64,000 bases of DNA from RYN-230 sp963813975. GTDB taxonomy: Bacteria; Actinomycetota; Actinomycetes; Streptosporangiales; Streptosporangiaceae. This document shows, one piece after another, positions 52,851 to 62,568 of the stretch; position 1 is the stretch's first letter; every line of letters starts with the position of its first letter. The translations under genes were made by a program, and so were the position numbers. The notes under the pieces are model-generated. The model was given only the letters and a program-made list of their open reading frames with translations. It had not been told where the DNA came from and searched no databases. The stretch covers positions 248,001-312,000 of the forward strand of contig CAWFAP010000005.1 of NCBI GenBank assembly GCA_963813975.1, written 5' to 3'.

Positions 52851-54127
52851 ATGCGGACGCCTCGTTCCTTATCAGCGTCGACTCCCGCATGGGGGCAGTC
52901 CCGGGCGCTGACGGCCGGGCCGGCGATAGCCGCGCTGAGGTCGCTGGTCCGGCGGATGGCGGCCCTCGTCCGGGCTTTCGGGGCCGGCTACGTGGTCGTG
53001 CAGGTGGCGATCTGGTCCGCCTACTATGCCGCCCACCCGTGGTTCCTCGCCGGGCCGCTCGCCGCGGTGGCCTGGGGCTGCGCCGCCGCGGCTTACCTGC
53101 GCCACCGCCGCCCGCCCTGGCCGCGGCCGTGCCGGTCGCGGTCTGGCTCAGCCTGCTCGTGGCCGCGCGGTGGCTGATCCCGTGCGCCCGCAGGGGCGGT
53201 CTCACCCGGGGGCAGGCGGCGGTGGCGGTGGCGGTGGCCGCGGTCAGCGCGGTGGGCTGGGACCGCCGGCCGCACTCCCCGGCCGGCGCCCTGGACTGGT
53301 CCATCTTCGGCGCGGTCTGGCTGCTCGCGTTCGTGGCCCTCAGCCGCCCCGCCTGGGAGTGGGTTCCCGGGGCGCTGCTGGTGCTGGCGGTCAACGGTTT
53401 CTTCGTCCTGCGCCTGCTGGGCACCGCTGCGCTGTGCATCTCCCGGCTCGCCGCGGCCACATATGTGGTGGTGGTGATCCTGAGCGTGTTCGCCACCCTG
53501 CGCCCCACGCTGCGCGTCCTCGCCGGGCTGGCCGCCCGGCGTGCCGAGCTGGCCGGCCACTCGGCTGCGGAACGGGCCGCGATCGCCGCGATCCATGAGG
53601 ACCGGCGGGACCGGCTCGCGCTGCTCGAGCTGGAGGCGCTGCCGCTGCTGCGCGGGATCGCGGACGGCTCCCTCGACCCCGCCGGCGAGGACGTGCGCCA
53701 GGAATGCGCCCGGCACGCCACCACCCTGCGCCGGGCCCTCGCCGACCGGGCCCGGCGGCGCGGCCTGCAGATCGAGATCCGGGTGGTCGGGGACCCCGGG
53801 CTGCCGTCCTGCGAGGTAGCGCAGGCGACCCTCGGCGCGGTGGACACGGTGCTGCGGGCGCTCCCGGCCCAGACGGTCACGCTGACCGTGCTCACCCAGG
53901 ACGTGCTCACCCAGGACGTGCTCACCCAGGACGCCCTCGCCGGCCCGCCGCCTGGAGTCGGCCTGTACCTGACGTTCGGCCGACTGCCGCCGGAGGCCCG
54001 CGCGCCCGTCTTCGCGCTGGCACTGGCGCCACCGGCCGGGCTTCCCGGCTGGCGGGCCGCGCTCGACGTCGACGCCGCCGGCTCGGGCTGCCTCGAAGTG
54101 AGCTGGCGCGCGGCGGTACCGGGGTGA
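52851..54127 (+). CDS. Degenerate NarL-system sensor protein, frameshifted
   Basis: ATG 52851 reads VRRMAALVRAFGAGYVVVQ and membrane helices; near 53110 the frame shifts and the rest (ALAAAVPVAVWLSLLVAARW onward, more helices, then a cytosolic helix with IHEDRRDRLALLELEALPLL) is in another frame to 54127. Where a phosphoacceptor His and an N-box would lie, IHEDRRDR and GAVDTVLRALP stand in, and no Gly-rich ATP box is seen. It may be an inactive or very divergent kinase. Three 15-base repeats (53888-53932) code VLTQD. The stop overlaps the regulator gene by GTGA. Confidence 0.65.
53888..53932. repeat. Three 15-bp tandem units inside the sensor gene
   Basis: GTGCTCACCCAGGAC is repeated three times exactly and codes VLTQD three times, in the ATPase-like domain. 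Confidence 0.9.
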
Positions 54128-54774
54128 CCGCCGCGACCGTCGACGTGGCCGCCGTGGACGACCACCCGATCATCCTGGACTCCATCGCCAGCTGGGTCAG
54201 CGGGCCGGACAGCGGCATCCGCGTCATCGCCACCGCCGCCACCGTGGAGGGCCTGCTGGCCGGGCCCGGGCGGCACGCCCACGTGGTCCTGCTCGACCTC
54301 GACCTGGGCGACGGCACCACCGCGGAGCGCAACGTGGCGGTGCTCCGGGCGGCCGGCCCCGCGGTCCTGGTCCTCGCCGCCTCGGACCACCCCGTCTCGG
54401 TCCGGGACGCGATCCGGGCCGGAGCCCGGGGCTACGTACTTAAGAACGAAGAGACTTCCGGGGTACGGGCGGCCATTAGGGCGGTGGCCGCAGGAAAGGA
54501 TTGGATCTCGCCCCGTCTCGCCTACATCTTCGCCACCGACGATGCCCCTGACCGGCCACTACTAAGTACGCAGGAAACGCGGGCGCTTCAGCTTTACGCC
54601 ACCGGTATGCCGATGAAGTCTGTGGCCAGGAGAATGTGCATTAGTGAAGAGACGGCCAAGCAGTATGTCGGCCGCGTCCGGGAGAAGTACGCTAGAGCAG
54701 GACGGGCGGCACCCACGAAATTGGACCTGTACTATCGAGCCGTCGAGGACGGGCATCTCCCCCCTCACCCCTAA
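54124..54774 (+). CDS. LuxR-type response regulator
   Basis: A 216-residue regulator. DDHPIILDS and VVLLDLDLGDG (phosphoacceptor Asp in LDLD) form the receiver, YVLKNEE gives its Lys, and STQETRALQLYATGMPMKSV then CISEETAKQYVGRVREKY form the helix-turn-helix. It lacks the usual ltpRE motif, having STQET. GTGA overlap couples it to the sensor. The last codons form one arm of an inverted repeat. Confidence 0.85.
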   Translation: MTAATVDVAAVDDHPIILDSIASWVSGPDSGIRVIATAATVEGLLAGPGRHAHVVLLDLDLGDGTTAERNVAVLRAAGPAVLVLAASDHPVSVRDAIRAGARGYVLKNEETSGVRAAIRAVAAGKDWISPRLAYIFATDDAPDRPLLSTQETRALQLYATGMPMKSVARRMCISEETAKQYVGRVREKYARAGRAAPTKLDLYYRAVEDGHLPPHP

Positions 54775-54827
54775 CCGCGGACCCCCCCTCCCGGTGACAG
54801 GGGTAACAGGAGATACCCGTCCTCGAC
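54742..54827. terminator. 19-base inverted repeat across the end of the regulator gene
   Basis: 54742-54760 and 54809-54827 pair at 18 of 19 positions around a 48-base C-rich loop. The first arm is coding. It could act as a terminator or as an RNA stability element. Confidence 0.5.
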
Positions 54828-55187
54828 CTTTGTTACGAGACATGATCTTAAGCCGCTCGTCAACAGGCGTCATGACCCCTCTTGGGGGGTCAGCCCGCTT
54901 TTCGGGGGGCAGCCCGGTGGCCGGGATCAGCCCGTGCGCCGTCGATGAACCGCAGCACGCGGCGGTCGAAGATCTCATCCGTGTCCCGGGTCGGCGCGGG
55001 CGGCCCACGTCGCAGGCCACCCCGGCGACCGTGGCCCGGTGACCGCCGGGCCGGGCAGGCCTATCGGGCGGGTGGGCTCGGTCGTTCTCCCGTGTCCGTC
55101 CCCGGCCCCGCTGGCTGGCCGGCGCTATCGTGGTCGATTCCAATTCCATAGCGCTGTTATAAATCGCCGTTATGGTATTGTCGGGCC
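54775..55187. other. 413-base intergenic region before the TetR gene
   Basis: No gene recognised. The left end carries the second arm of the inverted repeat. The right end holds an operator-like dyad (55146-55175). Confidence 0.6.
55146..55175. promoter_or_regulatory. Dyad at the TetR promoter
   Basis: CCATAGCG and CGTTATGG pair at seven of eight positions around an AT-rich centre containing TTATAA, 12 bases before the tetR GTG. Probably the autoregulatory site and -10 region. Confidence 0.6.
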
Positions 55188-55889
55188 GTGAGTCCGAGAC
55201 CAGCTGACCCGGCTATACGAGCTGCGCTGATCGAAGCCGGGGCCCGGATCCTGGCCGTAGACGGCCCCGGCGCGCTGAGCACGCGCCGTCTCGCCACCGA
55301 AACCGGCAGCTCGACCATGGCCGTCTACACGTACTTCGGGAGCATGGACGAGCTCCGCCGCGCGATCCGCGCGGAGGGGTTTGCCCGGCTGGCCGGCACG
55401 CTCAATGTGCTGCCGCGGACCCAGGATGCCGTGGCCGACTTGGCGGCCGGCGGGCTCACGTACCTGACCAGCGGATTGGCCAATCCCGCGCTGTACCGGG
55501 CGATGTTCAACGACCGGCCCCCGGACGGGGACGACGATGCCGGTGCGGAGCTATTCCAGCGGGTGGTCGACGACGTGACGAGGTGCATGGCGGCCGGCCG
55601 CTTCGACTCCGCCGACCCGTCCCTGGCCGTTCCTTGGGCCGGCGAAATCTGGACCATGCGGCACGGCATGGTCACGCTCGCCCTCACCGGGCTTCTCCCC
55701 ACGCAGCAGATTCGTTTCCTCCTTGCCGACATGACATACCGCCTCGCGGTCGGCTACGGCGACACGCCCTCCGTCGCCCGTCATTCGGTGGAAGAAGGCA
55801 TGCGGGACCAGGCCGCCCACGACCCGGTTGGTCAGCCACGACTCCTGGCCGAAAGGCCGAAGACGGAGAAGACACGGCAGGTGGGGTGA
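55188..55889 (+). CDS. TetR-family regulator
   Basis: A 233-residue TetR protein. ALSTRRLATETGSSTMAVYT with YFGSMDELRRAI is the helix-turn-helix; the ligand domain resembles TetR_C_33-type regulators (WTMRHGMVTLALTGLL). The GTG start sits next to the dyad. Two bases separate it from the YciI gene, with which it forms an operon. Confidence 0.9.
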   Translation: MSPRPADPAIRAALIEAGARILAVDGPGALSTRRLATETGSSTMAVYTYFGSMDELRRAIRAEGFARLAGTLNVLPRTQDAVADLAAGGLTYLTSGLANPALYRAMFNDRPPDGDDDAGAELFQRVVDDVTRCMAAGRFDSADPSLAVPWAGEIWTMRHGMVTLALTGLLPTQQIRFLLADMTYRLAVGYGDTPSVARHSVEEGMRDQAAHDPVGQPRLLAERPKTEKTRQVG

Positions 55890-55890
55890 C

Positions 55891-56442
55891 ATGGAGTTTT
55901 TCTCGTATCACCGCGACCGGCCGGGCTCTGCGATATTGCGCGAGGAGCTGGCGGAGAAGCACTGGTCTTACATGGATCGGTATCAGGCGCAGATGATCGC
56001 CCGGGGCCCGACCCTCACCGGCGACGGCGAGACGGCCACCGGCAGCGTGCACATCGTCAACCTCCCCCGTCCCGCCGCGGCCCGCGCCTTCGCCTTCGAT
56101 GAGCCCAATTACCAGGCCGGGGTGTACCGCGACGTGCTGCTGCGCCGGTGGCGCAACCTGCTGGGACGAACCATGTGGGACTTCCCTGGCGGCCGGGCCG
56201 GTGGTAACCGGTACCTGGTGCTGGGCCTCGGCGCCAGTCCGGCCGCGGACCTTGGCGTGCCCCCGGATCGGGACGGGCTCATCGCGTACGGACCGCTGCT
56301 CTCTGACGATGGCGCCACCTGGCTGGGTACGGCCGCCCTGATCCGGGCGCGGGATCCGGATGCGGCACGCGCGGTCCTGACGCCGGACCGGTACGCCGGC
56401 GTGGAGGTGCACAACTGGCAATTCGGCGGGCGGCCGTCGTAG
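55891..56442 (+). CDS. YciI-like protein
   Basis: A 183-residue protein with two ferredoxin-like YciI repeats: FFSYHRDRPGSAILREELAE, YMDRYQAQMIARGPTLTGDG, and later YGPLLSDDGATWLGTAALIR with AGVEVHNWQFGGRPS. His-Asp pairs of YciI are partly kept. Role unknown; probably a small-molecule enzyme controlled by the TetR protein. Confidence 0.82.
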   Translation: MEFFSYHRDRPGSAILREELAEKHWSYMDRYQAQMIARGPTLTGDGETATGSVHIVNLPRPAAARAFAFDEPNYQAGVYRDVLLRRWRNLLGRTMWDFPGGRAGGNRYLVLGLGASPAADLGVPPDRDGLIAYGPLLSDDGATWLGTAALIRARDPDAARAVLTPDRYAGVEVHNWQFGGRPS

Positions 56443-56584
56443 CCGAACGCGTTGTACGGCGTGGCGCTCAGCAGTCGCCGGGGCGGCGATCGCCCGGGAC
56501 GACTGCCTCGTCGTTGGACAGGTCAGCCATCAGGCGCTGTCCGGCCGGGTGGACGCCGTCGTGCACCATGACGACGCCGGAGCG

Positions 56585-57487
56585 TCAGTTCAGCCATCCC
56601 TGTGCCGAGGCGTGGGCCAGGGCGACAGCTTCGAAGCGGCCCGCGGTTGCTGATTGCTCGGCGGCCGGGAACACCAGGGCCACGGTGACGACGACCCGTT
56701 CCGCCAGCGGGATCCAGCGCAGGTCCGCAGGAAGCTGCAGGGCGGCCGACCGGCCAACGAGGGCCACGGCCTTACCGTCGGCTACGAGCCGCTGGCTGAG
56801 GTCGAAGGCGATGTCGCGTTCTATGAACGGCGGTCGCAGGCCGCGCGCGGCGAATAGTTCGCGGATGAAGTCGTGGTGGGCCGGGTTCGCGGAACGCGGG
56901 TGGAGCACCACAGGGTGGTCGGCGGCGTCGCGCAGTTCCACGGACTCGTGCTCGGCGAGCAGGTGGGTGGCGGCGACCAGGACGCCTTCGTCGTCACTGC
57001 GCAGGGGCCTGATGCGGATGCCGTCCAGCGGTGCAGGCGCGCGGGCCACGCCCGCGTCCGCGCGGCCGTCACGTACGGCGAAGAGTACCTGGGGCGTGGG
57101 CAGCACCTCCGTGGTGACGGTGATCCCGGGGTGGGTTTCATCGAGTGACTCGATGAGTCGAGGCACCGTGTCGTGACCTGCGCTGAGGGTGTAAGCAAGT
57201 CGAAGCGTGCCGACGACTCCGTGACCGGCGTCGCGGGCGGCCTGCCATGCTCGCTCGACGCCCGTCAGGGCCCGGGGGCCATGGGCGCGAAGGGCCTGGC
57301 CGGCTTCGGTCAGGGACACCGAGCGTGTACTCCGGTGCAGCAGCGGCACTCCGAGTTGCGCCTCGAGCTGGCGGATCTGCGCGCTCAGCGACGGCTGCGC
57401 GATGTGCAGCCGCTCCGCCGCCTTCGTGAAGTTCAGCTCCTCCGCCACCGCCAGGAAATAGCGGAGCAATCGGAGGTCGGGATCCAT
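56585..57487 (-). CDS. LysR-family transcriptional regulator
   Basis: A 300-residue LysR regulator, complete. LRYFLAVAEELNFTKAAERL then HIAQPSLSAQIRQLEAQLG is the winged helix. The effector domain is of the CatR/BenM-like type (DAGVARAP, GIRIRPL, HHDFIRELFAARGL). No divergent gene starts within 500 bases, so the target is unclear. Confidence 0.9.
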   Translation of the reverse strand: MDPDLRLLRYFLAVAEELNFTKAAERLHIAQPSLSAQIRQLEAQLGVPLLHRSTRSVSLTEAGQALRAHGPRALTGVERAWQAARDAGHGVVGTLRLAYTLSAGHDTVPRLIESLDETHPGITVTTEVLPTPQVLFAVRDGRADAGVARAPAPLDGIRIRPLRSDDEGVLVAATHLLAEHESVELRDAADHPVVLHPRSANPAHHDFIRELFAARGLRPPFIERDIAFDLSQRLVADGKAVALVGRSAALQLPADLRWIPLAERVVVTVALVFPAAEQSATAGRFEAVALAHASAQGWLN

Positions 57488-58053
57488 CCGCCGAGACTAC
57501 GCCGCACCCAGAGGCAGAGCCTCTCAACCCATGGCGGATACGTCTTTCCCCCGGCCGGGTATGCCGCCATAGGTTCTACTCATGCCCGTGGACCGTGGCA
57601 CCACACGCGAGCTCCCGGGCTGGCGCGCGCGGGCGCCGCCCGGGAAAGGTCAACGCCGTCAAGGGCCGCCCGCACGACCAGAACGTCGCAGTCCCGCTCC
57701 ACGGCCGGTCCGAATGGCGGCGGTGCTGACCAGCACCGACCTCCCCGCAGCCGCGGTCCAGGGGGTCATCACACTGCTGGGCCGGCGCGTGACCGTCCTG
57801 CTGCCCGGGCGCACCGGCGCACCCGGTCCGGCTCTCGGGGGACACTGTGTGGTCACCGACGGGGACGGGCTCGGCGATCGGTCGCGGGCGTCGGCGTCCA
57901 GCACGATGGTTCACCTGGATCGTCACGACTTCCGCGGAGGGAAGGCAACGAGATGAGGATGCGTCGGACAAGAGGTTCGACACGGCTCCGGACGCCGGTG
58001 AATCGACCGCTCAGTGCAGCGCACCGGAGCACGGCTGTCTCGGAGGTATCGCC
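57488..58053. other. 566-base region between LysR and rph
   Basis: A frame of 124 codons (57582-57956, +) is open but I do not recognise it, and its composition is not clearly coding. The last 15 bases hold the rph ribosome site CGGAGGT. I looked for the rifamycin-associated element found before rph in other actinobacteria and did not see it. Confidence 0.5.
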
Positions 58054-60651
58054 ATGATCGAGCAGTACACGCTGGGTCTCCGGGAGGTTGACGAGACCCA
58101 GGTCGCGGTCGTCGGCGGCAAGGGCGCGCACCTGGGCGGGCTGTCGCGGATCGAAGGCATCTGCGTGCCGGCTGGCTTCTGCGTGACGACGGACGCCTTC
58201 CGGCGGATCGTGGCGGAAGCGCCCTCGATCGACGATCAGCTCGATCAGCTGTCAGGTCTAGACCCGGATGACCGGGAGGCGATCCGCACGCTCAGCGCGG
58301 AGATCCGCCGGACCCTCGAAGGGATCGCCATCCCTGGGGATCTCGCGACGGCGATCACCCGCGCTCTCGGCCGGCTCGGCGAGCAGGCTGCTTACGCCGT
58401 GCGATCCAGCGCGACGGCCGAGGACTTGCCGACGGCCTCTTTCGCGGGCCAGCAGGACACGTACCTCAACGTCGTCGGCCTGGCCGCGATCCTCCGGCAG
58501 GTCAGCCGGTGCTGGGCCTCGCTCTTCACCGAGCGGGCCGTGACCTACCGCCAGCGGAGTGGCATCGACCACCGTGCGGTCCACATGGCCGTGGTCGTGC
58601 AGCAGATGGTCTTCCCGCAGGCGGCCGGCATCCTGTTCACGGCCGACCCCGTCACGGGCAACCGGAAGGTCGCCACCGTGGACGCCAGCTTCGGCCTCGG
58701 CGAGGCCCTGGTCTCCGGCCTGGTGAACCCGGACGTCTATCAGGTGCGAGACGGCAGGGTCGTCACCAAGGCCGTTGCCGCCAAGAAGCGTGCCATCCGC
58801 GCTTCGCCGGCGGGCGGGACGCAGGAACAGGCGATCGACCCGGAGCTGCAGGACCAGCCTGCACTGACCGATGCGCAGGTCGTGCGGCTCGCGCAGCTCG
58901 GCCGGCGGATCGAAGCGCACTTCGGCCGCCCCCAGGACATCGAATGGTGCCTGGTGGACGACGGCTTCCAGATCGTCCAGAGCCGGCCGGTCACTACGTT
59001 GTTCCCCATCCCCGAGTCCGCCGGCCGGGAGAACCACGTCTACGTCTCCGTCGGTCATCAGCAGATGATGACCGACCCCATGAAGCCCCTCGGGCTGTCC
59101 TTCTGGCAGATGACAACCCCCGCGCCCATGGCCGAGGCCGGCGGCCGCCTGTTTGTCGACGTCACCCAGAGGCTGGCCTCGCCGGCGAGCCGGGCCGGCC
59201 TCCTGGAGGCCCTGGGGAGATCCGATCCGCTGACCGGGGACGCGCTGCAGACCATCCTCGAGCGCGACGGCTTCATCCGGCCGCTCCCTGACGAGGGTCC
59301 CCCCGGGCCACTGTTCGGCGGCGCGTCAGCTCCGATCGAGATCGATCCGGCCATCGTCACCGAGCTGATCAGGCGCAGCCAGGCATCAGTCGCCGCCTCG
59401 GAACGCGACATTCGGACGAAGTCCGGAGAGGCGCTGCTCGACTTCATCCAGGCGGACATCCAGGAGCTGAAGCGGATCCTGTTCGATCCGCAGAGCCATC
59501 AGGTGTTCATGTCGGCGATGGAGGCCGCGTGGTGGCTCAACGATCAGCTGCAGGCGTGGCTGGGCGAGAAGAACGCGGCTGACATGCTCACGCGCTCCGT
59601 TCCCCATAACGTCACATCGGAGATGGGGCTGGCGCTCCTGGACGTCGCGGACGTGATCCGCCCGCATCCGGACGTGGTGGCGTTTCTGCGCCACGTCGAG
59701 GACGAGGGTTTCCTGGACGAGCTGGCCAAGCTCCCGGGCGGGCGGGAAGCGCGGGACGCCATCGAGGCGTGGCTCGAAAAGTACGGCATGCGCTGCGTCG
59801 GCGAGATCGACATCACGCGGCCGCGTTGGAGCGAGCGCCCCTCCACACTCGTGCCCGTGATCCTCGGCAACATCAAGAACTTCGAGCCGGGCGCCGGCGC
59901 ACGGCGCTTCGAGCAAGGGCGGCAGGAGGCATGGGCGAAGGAACAGGACGTGCTGAAGCGCCTGCGGGCTCTGCCGGACGGCGATCGGAAGTCCGAAGAG
60001 ACCAAGCGGATGATCGACCTGGTGCGGACCTTCATCGGGTACCGGGAGTACCCGAAGTACGGCATGGTCAGCCGCTACTTCGTCTACAAGCAGGCCCTGC
60101 TGAAAGAGGCCGGGCGCCTCGTTCAGGCCGGCGTGCTCGCCGAGAAGGAAGACATCTTCTACCTGAGGTTCCCAGAGCTCTTCGACGTCGTGCGCACGGA
60201 CCATGTGGATGACCAGCTCATCGGCCGGCGCAAGGACGCGTTCCGGTCGTACCACGCGCTCACGCCGCCGCGGGTCCTCACATCGGATGGCGAGGCCGTC
60301 ACCGGGGCGTACCGGCGCGACGACGTGCCGGCCGGTGCCCTGATCGGCTTGCCGGTTTCCGCCGGAACCGTCGAGGGCCGGGCCCGCGTCATCCTGGATA
60401 TGGCGCAGGCCGATCTCGAACCGGGCGACATCCTCGTCACGGCCCATACGGACCCGAGCTGGACGCCCCTGTTCGTCGCCATCGCAGGCCTGGTGACGGA
60501 GGTCGGAGGATTGATGACCCACGGCGCAGTGATCGCCCGAGAGTACGGCTTGCCGGCTGTCGTCGGCGTCGTAGATGCCACCCAGCTGATCCCGGATAGG
60601 CAGCGGATCCGCGTGCACGGGGCCGAGGGGTACATCGAGATCCTTCCCTGA
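58054..60651 (+). CDS. rph: Rifampicin phosphotransferase
   Basis: An 865-residue enzyme that phosphorylates rifamycins at the ansa-bridge hydroxyl using ATP and water, giving resistance. Size and sequence match RPH along the whole length: VVGGKGAHLGGLSRIEGICV, YAVRSSATAEDLPTASFAGQ and RPQDIEWCLVDDG in the ATP domain (1-315), VSVGHQQMMTDPMKPLGLSF and RCVGEIDITRPRW in the rifamycin domain (about 325-755), and the swivelling domain with phosphohistidine H823 in GGLMTHGAVIAREYG. ATG 58054 follows CGGAGG. It stands alone, not in an operon. Confidence 0.95.
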   Translation: MIEQYTLGLREVDETQVAVVGGKGAHLGGLSRIEGICVPAGFCVTTDAFRRIVAEAPSIDDQLDQLSGLDPDDREAIRTLSAEIRRTLEGIAIPGDLATAITRALGRLGEQAAYAVRSSATAEDLPTASFAGQQDTYLNVVGLAAILRQVSRCWASLFTERAVTYRQRSGIDHRAVHMAVVVQQMVFPQAAGILFTADPVTGNRKVATVDASFGLGEALVSGLVNPDVYQVRDGRVVTKAVAAKKRAIRASPAGGTQEQAIDPELQDQPALTDAQVVRLAQLGRRIEAHFGRPQDIEWCLVDDGFQIVQSRPVTTLFPIPESAGRENHVYVSVGHQQMMTDPMKPLGLSFWQMTTPAPMAEAGGRLFVDVTQRLASPASRAGLLEALGRSDPLTGDALQTILERDGFIRPLPDEGPPGPLFGGASAPIEIDPAIVTELIRRSQASVAASERDIRTKSGEALLDFIQADIQELKRILFDPQSHQVFMSAMEAAWWLNDQLQAWLGEKNAADMLTRSVPHNVTSEMGLALLDVADVIRPHPDVVAFLRHVEDEGFLDELAKLPGGREARDAIEAWLEKYGMRCVGEIDITRPRWSERPSTLVPVILGNIKNFEPGAGARRFEQGRQEAWAKEQDVLKRLRALPDGDRKSEETKRMIDLVRTFIGYREYPKYGMVSRYFVYKQALLKEAGRLVQAGVLAEKEDIFYLRFPELFDVVRTDHVDDQLIGRRKDAFRSYHALTPPRVLTSDGEAVTGAYRRDDVPAGALIGLPVSAGTVEGRARVILDMAQADLEPGDILVTAHTDPSWTPLFVAIAGLVTEVGGLMTHGAVIAREYGLPAVVGVVDATQLIPDRQRIRVHGAEGYIEILP

Positions 60652-60730
60652 CCAGCCAGTCACCGAGAAGCGCAGCGGGCCGCCCTGTGGGATTCGCCAC
60701 GTCTTTCGGTCAGCCGCGTTCCGCCCGGGC

Positions 60731-62568
60731 TCACGGCCGGGCCCAGGACTGGTTGGCCGTCCCGGTGCAGCTCCAGATCTGGACCTGGGTGCCCGGTGTG
60801 GTGGAGAACCCGGTGTCATCGAGGCACTTGCCCGACTGCGGGTTGAGCAGCGCGCCGCCGGACTGCGGCTGCCACACCTGGGCGCCGGTGCCGTTGCAGG
60901 TGTAGATCTCGACCTTCGTGGCGTTGGTGTTGTTATCGCCGGCCAGGTCCAGGCACAGGCCCTGGTACCCCACCAGCGGGGTGGTCGCCACGCCCGACCC
61001 GGCTGGGGTGACGGTCCAGGTGAACGCCGTGCCGGCCGAGGCGCCGGTCCCGTCGCGGGCGGTGACGGTGACCGTGGACGTGCCCGCCGTGCCCGGTGTG
61101 CCGGTGATGGTGCCGCTGCCGGAGATCGAGGTCCCGGCGGGCAGCCCGGACGCGGAGAACGTGGGTGACTGGCCGCTGGTGGAGTCGGCCGCGGGCACCT
61201 TCACCGACACGGCCGCGCCCGCGATGCCTTCCTGCGGTCCCGGGCTGGTGATGGTGACCGGCTGGCCGAGCTGCGCCGAGGTGACCGCGAGCGTGCCGGC
61301 CAGCGGCAGGTTCACCTCCGAGTCGCCGACCGCGATGCCGTAGTTCCCGGTCGCGGCGGCGAAGGCGCCGGCGCTGGAGTTCCAGTAGGACAGGTTGCGC
61401 TGGGCCAGCGGGAACGAGACCGTCTGGCTGGCGCCCGGCTGGAGGTTCACCCGGGCGAACCCCTCCAGCTGCCGGGGCGGCTCGCCCGCCGCGGACGGGT
61501 CGCTCACGTACAGCTGCGCCACGTCGGCGCCGGCCCGGGAGCCGGTGTTGGTCACGGTGGCGCTGACCGTGGCCGCGCCGCCCTTCGGCAGCGCGGTGAT
61601 CTTCAGGTTGCTGAACGAGAAGCTGGTGTAGGACAGCCCGAAGCCGAACGGGAACAGCGGCGTGAGTCCCCGTGCGTTGTACCACCGGTATCCGACGTCA
61701 ATCCCTTCTGAGTACTGCACGGTCCCGTTCTGGCCGGGCCACTGCGCGGCCGTGCTGGCGGGCACCTGGGACAGGGACGCGGGAAAGGTCACGGTCAGGT
61801 GCCCGGACGGGTTGGCCTGCCCGAACAGCAGGGCGGCGATGGCCGTGCCGTCCTGCTGGCCCGGGTACCAGGCCTCGAACACCCCGGCCACCGAGGACAG
61901 CCACGGCATGGTCACCGCGGACCCGGTGTTCAGCACCACGATCGTGTGCGGGTTCGCCGTCGCCACCGCGGAGATCAGCGAGTTGCTCGCGCTGGACAGG
62001 TTGATGCTGCCCAGGTCGCTGCCCTCGGACTCGTTGTTGCCGGCGAACACGACCGCGACGCTGGAGGAGGCGGCCAGCGCGGCCGCGGAACTGTCCGAGG
62101 AGCCGTCGTTGTAGCTGACCGTGACGCCGCCCGGCTTGGCCGCGGTGATGCCCTGCAACGGGGTGACGGTCCCGCTGGACGACACGCCCGCGCTGCCACC
62201 GCCCGCGGTCAGCGGGCTATCCCGTCACCGACCCCGGCCGGGCCGTCCTCCAGGTTCATGGCCGGAATGCACAGCGACCCGATGGCCGGCGTGAACCCGA
62301 CGTAGCTCGATCCGCTGGCCCCGGTGAGCACGGTGACCTTCTGGGCCGCGGTCATCCTGGCCAGCAGCTGGCTGACCCGCTGGGAAATGGGCGCGCTCGA
62401 GCCGACCCACGGGCAGGCCGCGTCCGCGGCCGGCGCGGCCGGCGCGGCGGGAGCGGCGCTGGCCGGCTGGACGGCGACGGTCAGGGCCGCCAGCGACGCG
62501 GCGGCGGTGATCAGGGTCAGGGCCCGGGCCGGATGGCGTGGCCGGGATCTCCCGCGGGACAGGTGCAT
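60731..62568 (-). pseudogene. GH3 beta-glucosidase with deleted catalytic domain
   Basis: ATG 62568 (GGAGG upstream) gives a signal peptide, then PISQRVSQLLARMTAAQKVT and NLEDGPAGVGDGIA, the start of a GH3 N-domain, and stops. The sequence resumes in another frame at about 62205 (GGGSAGVSSSGTVTPLQGIT) with the GH3 C-domain (FAGNNESEGSDLGSINLSS), an FnIII-like domain (FPFGFGLSYTSFSFSNLKI), an Ig-like domain and a ricin-type CBM13 (QVWQPQ, NQSWARP). More than 300 residues, including the nucleophile Asp of the SDW motif, are missing. The enzyme cannot cut glycosides. Confidence 0.8.

Noticed and set aside
57582..57956. Open frame of 124 codons before rph
   Set aside because: No recognisable motif or ribosome site; antisense is equally open. 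Left as unassigned.
57850..58053. Rifamycin-associated element upstream of rph
   Set aside because: No sequence close to the known inverted repeat could be seen.
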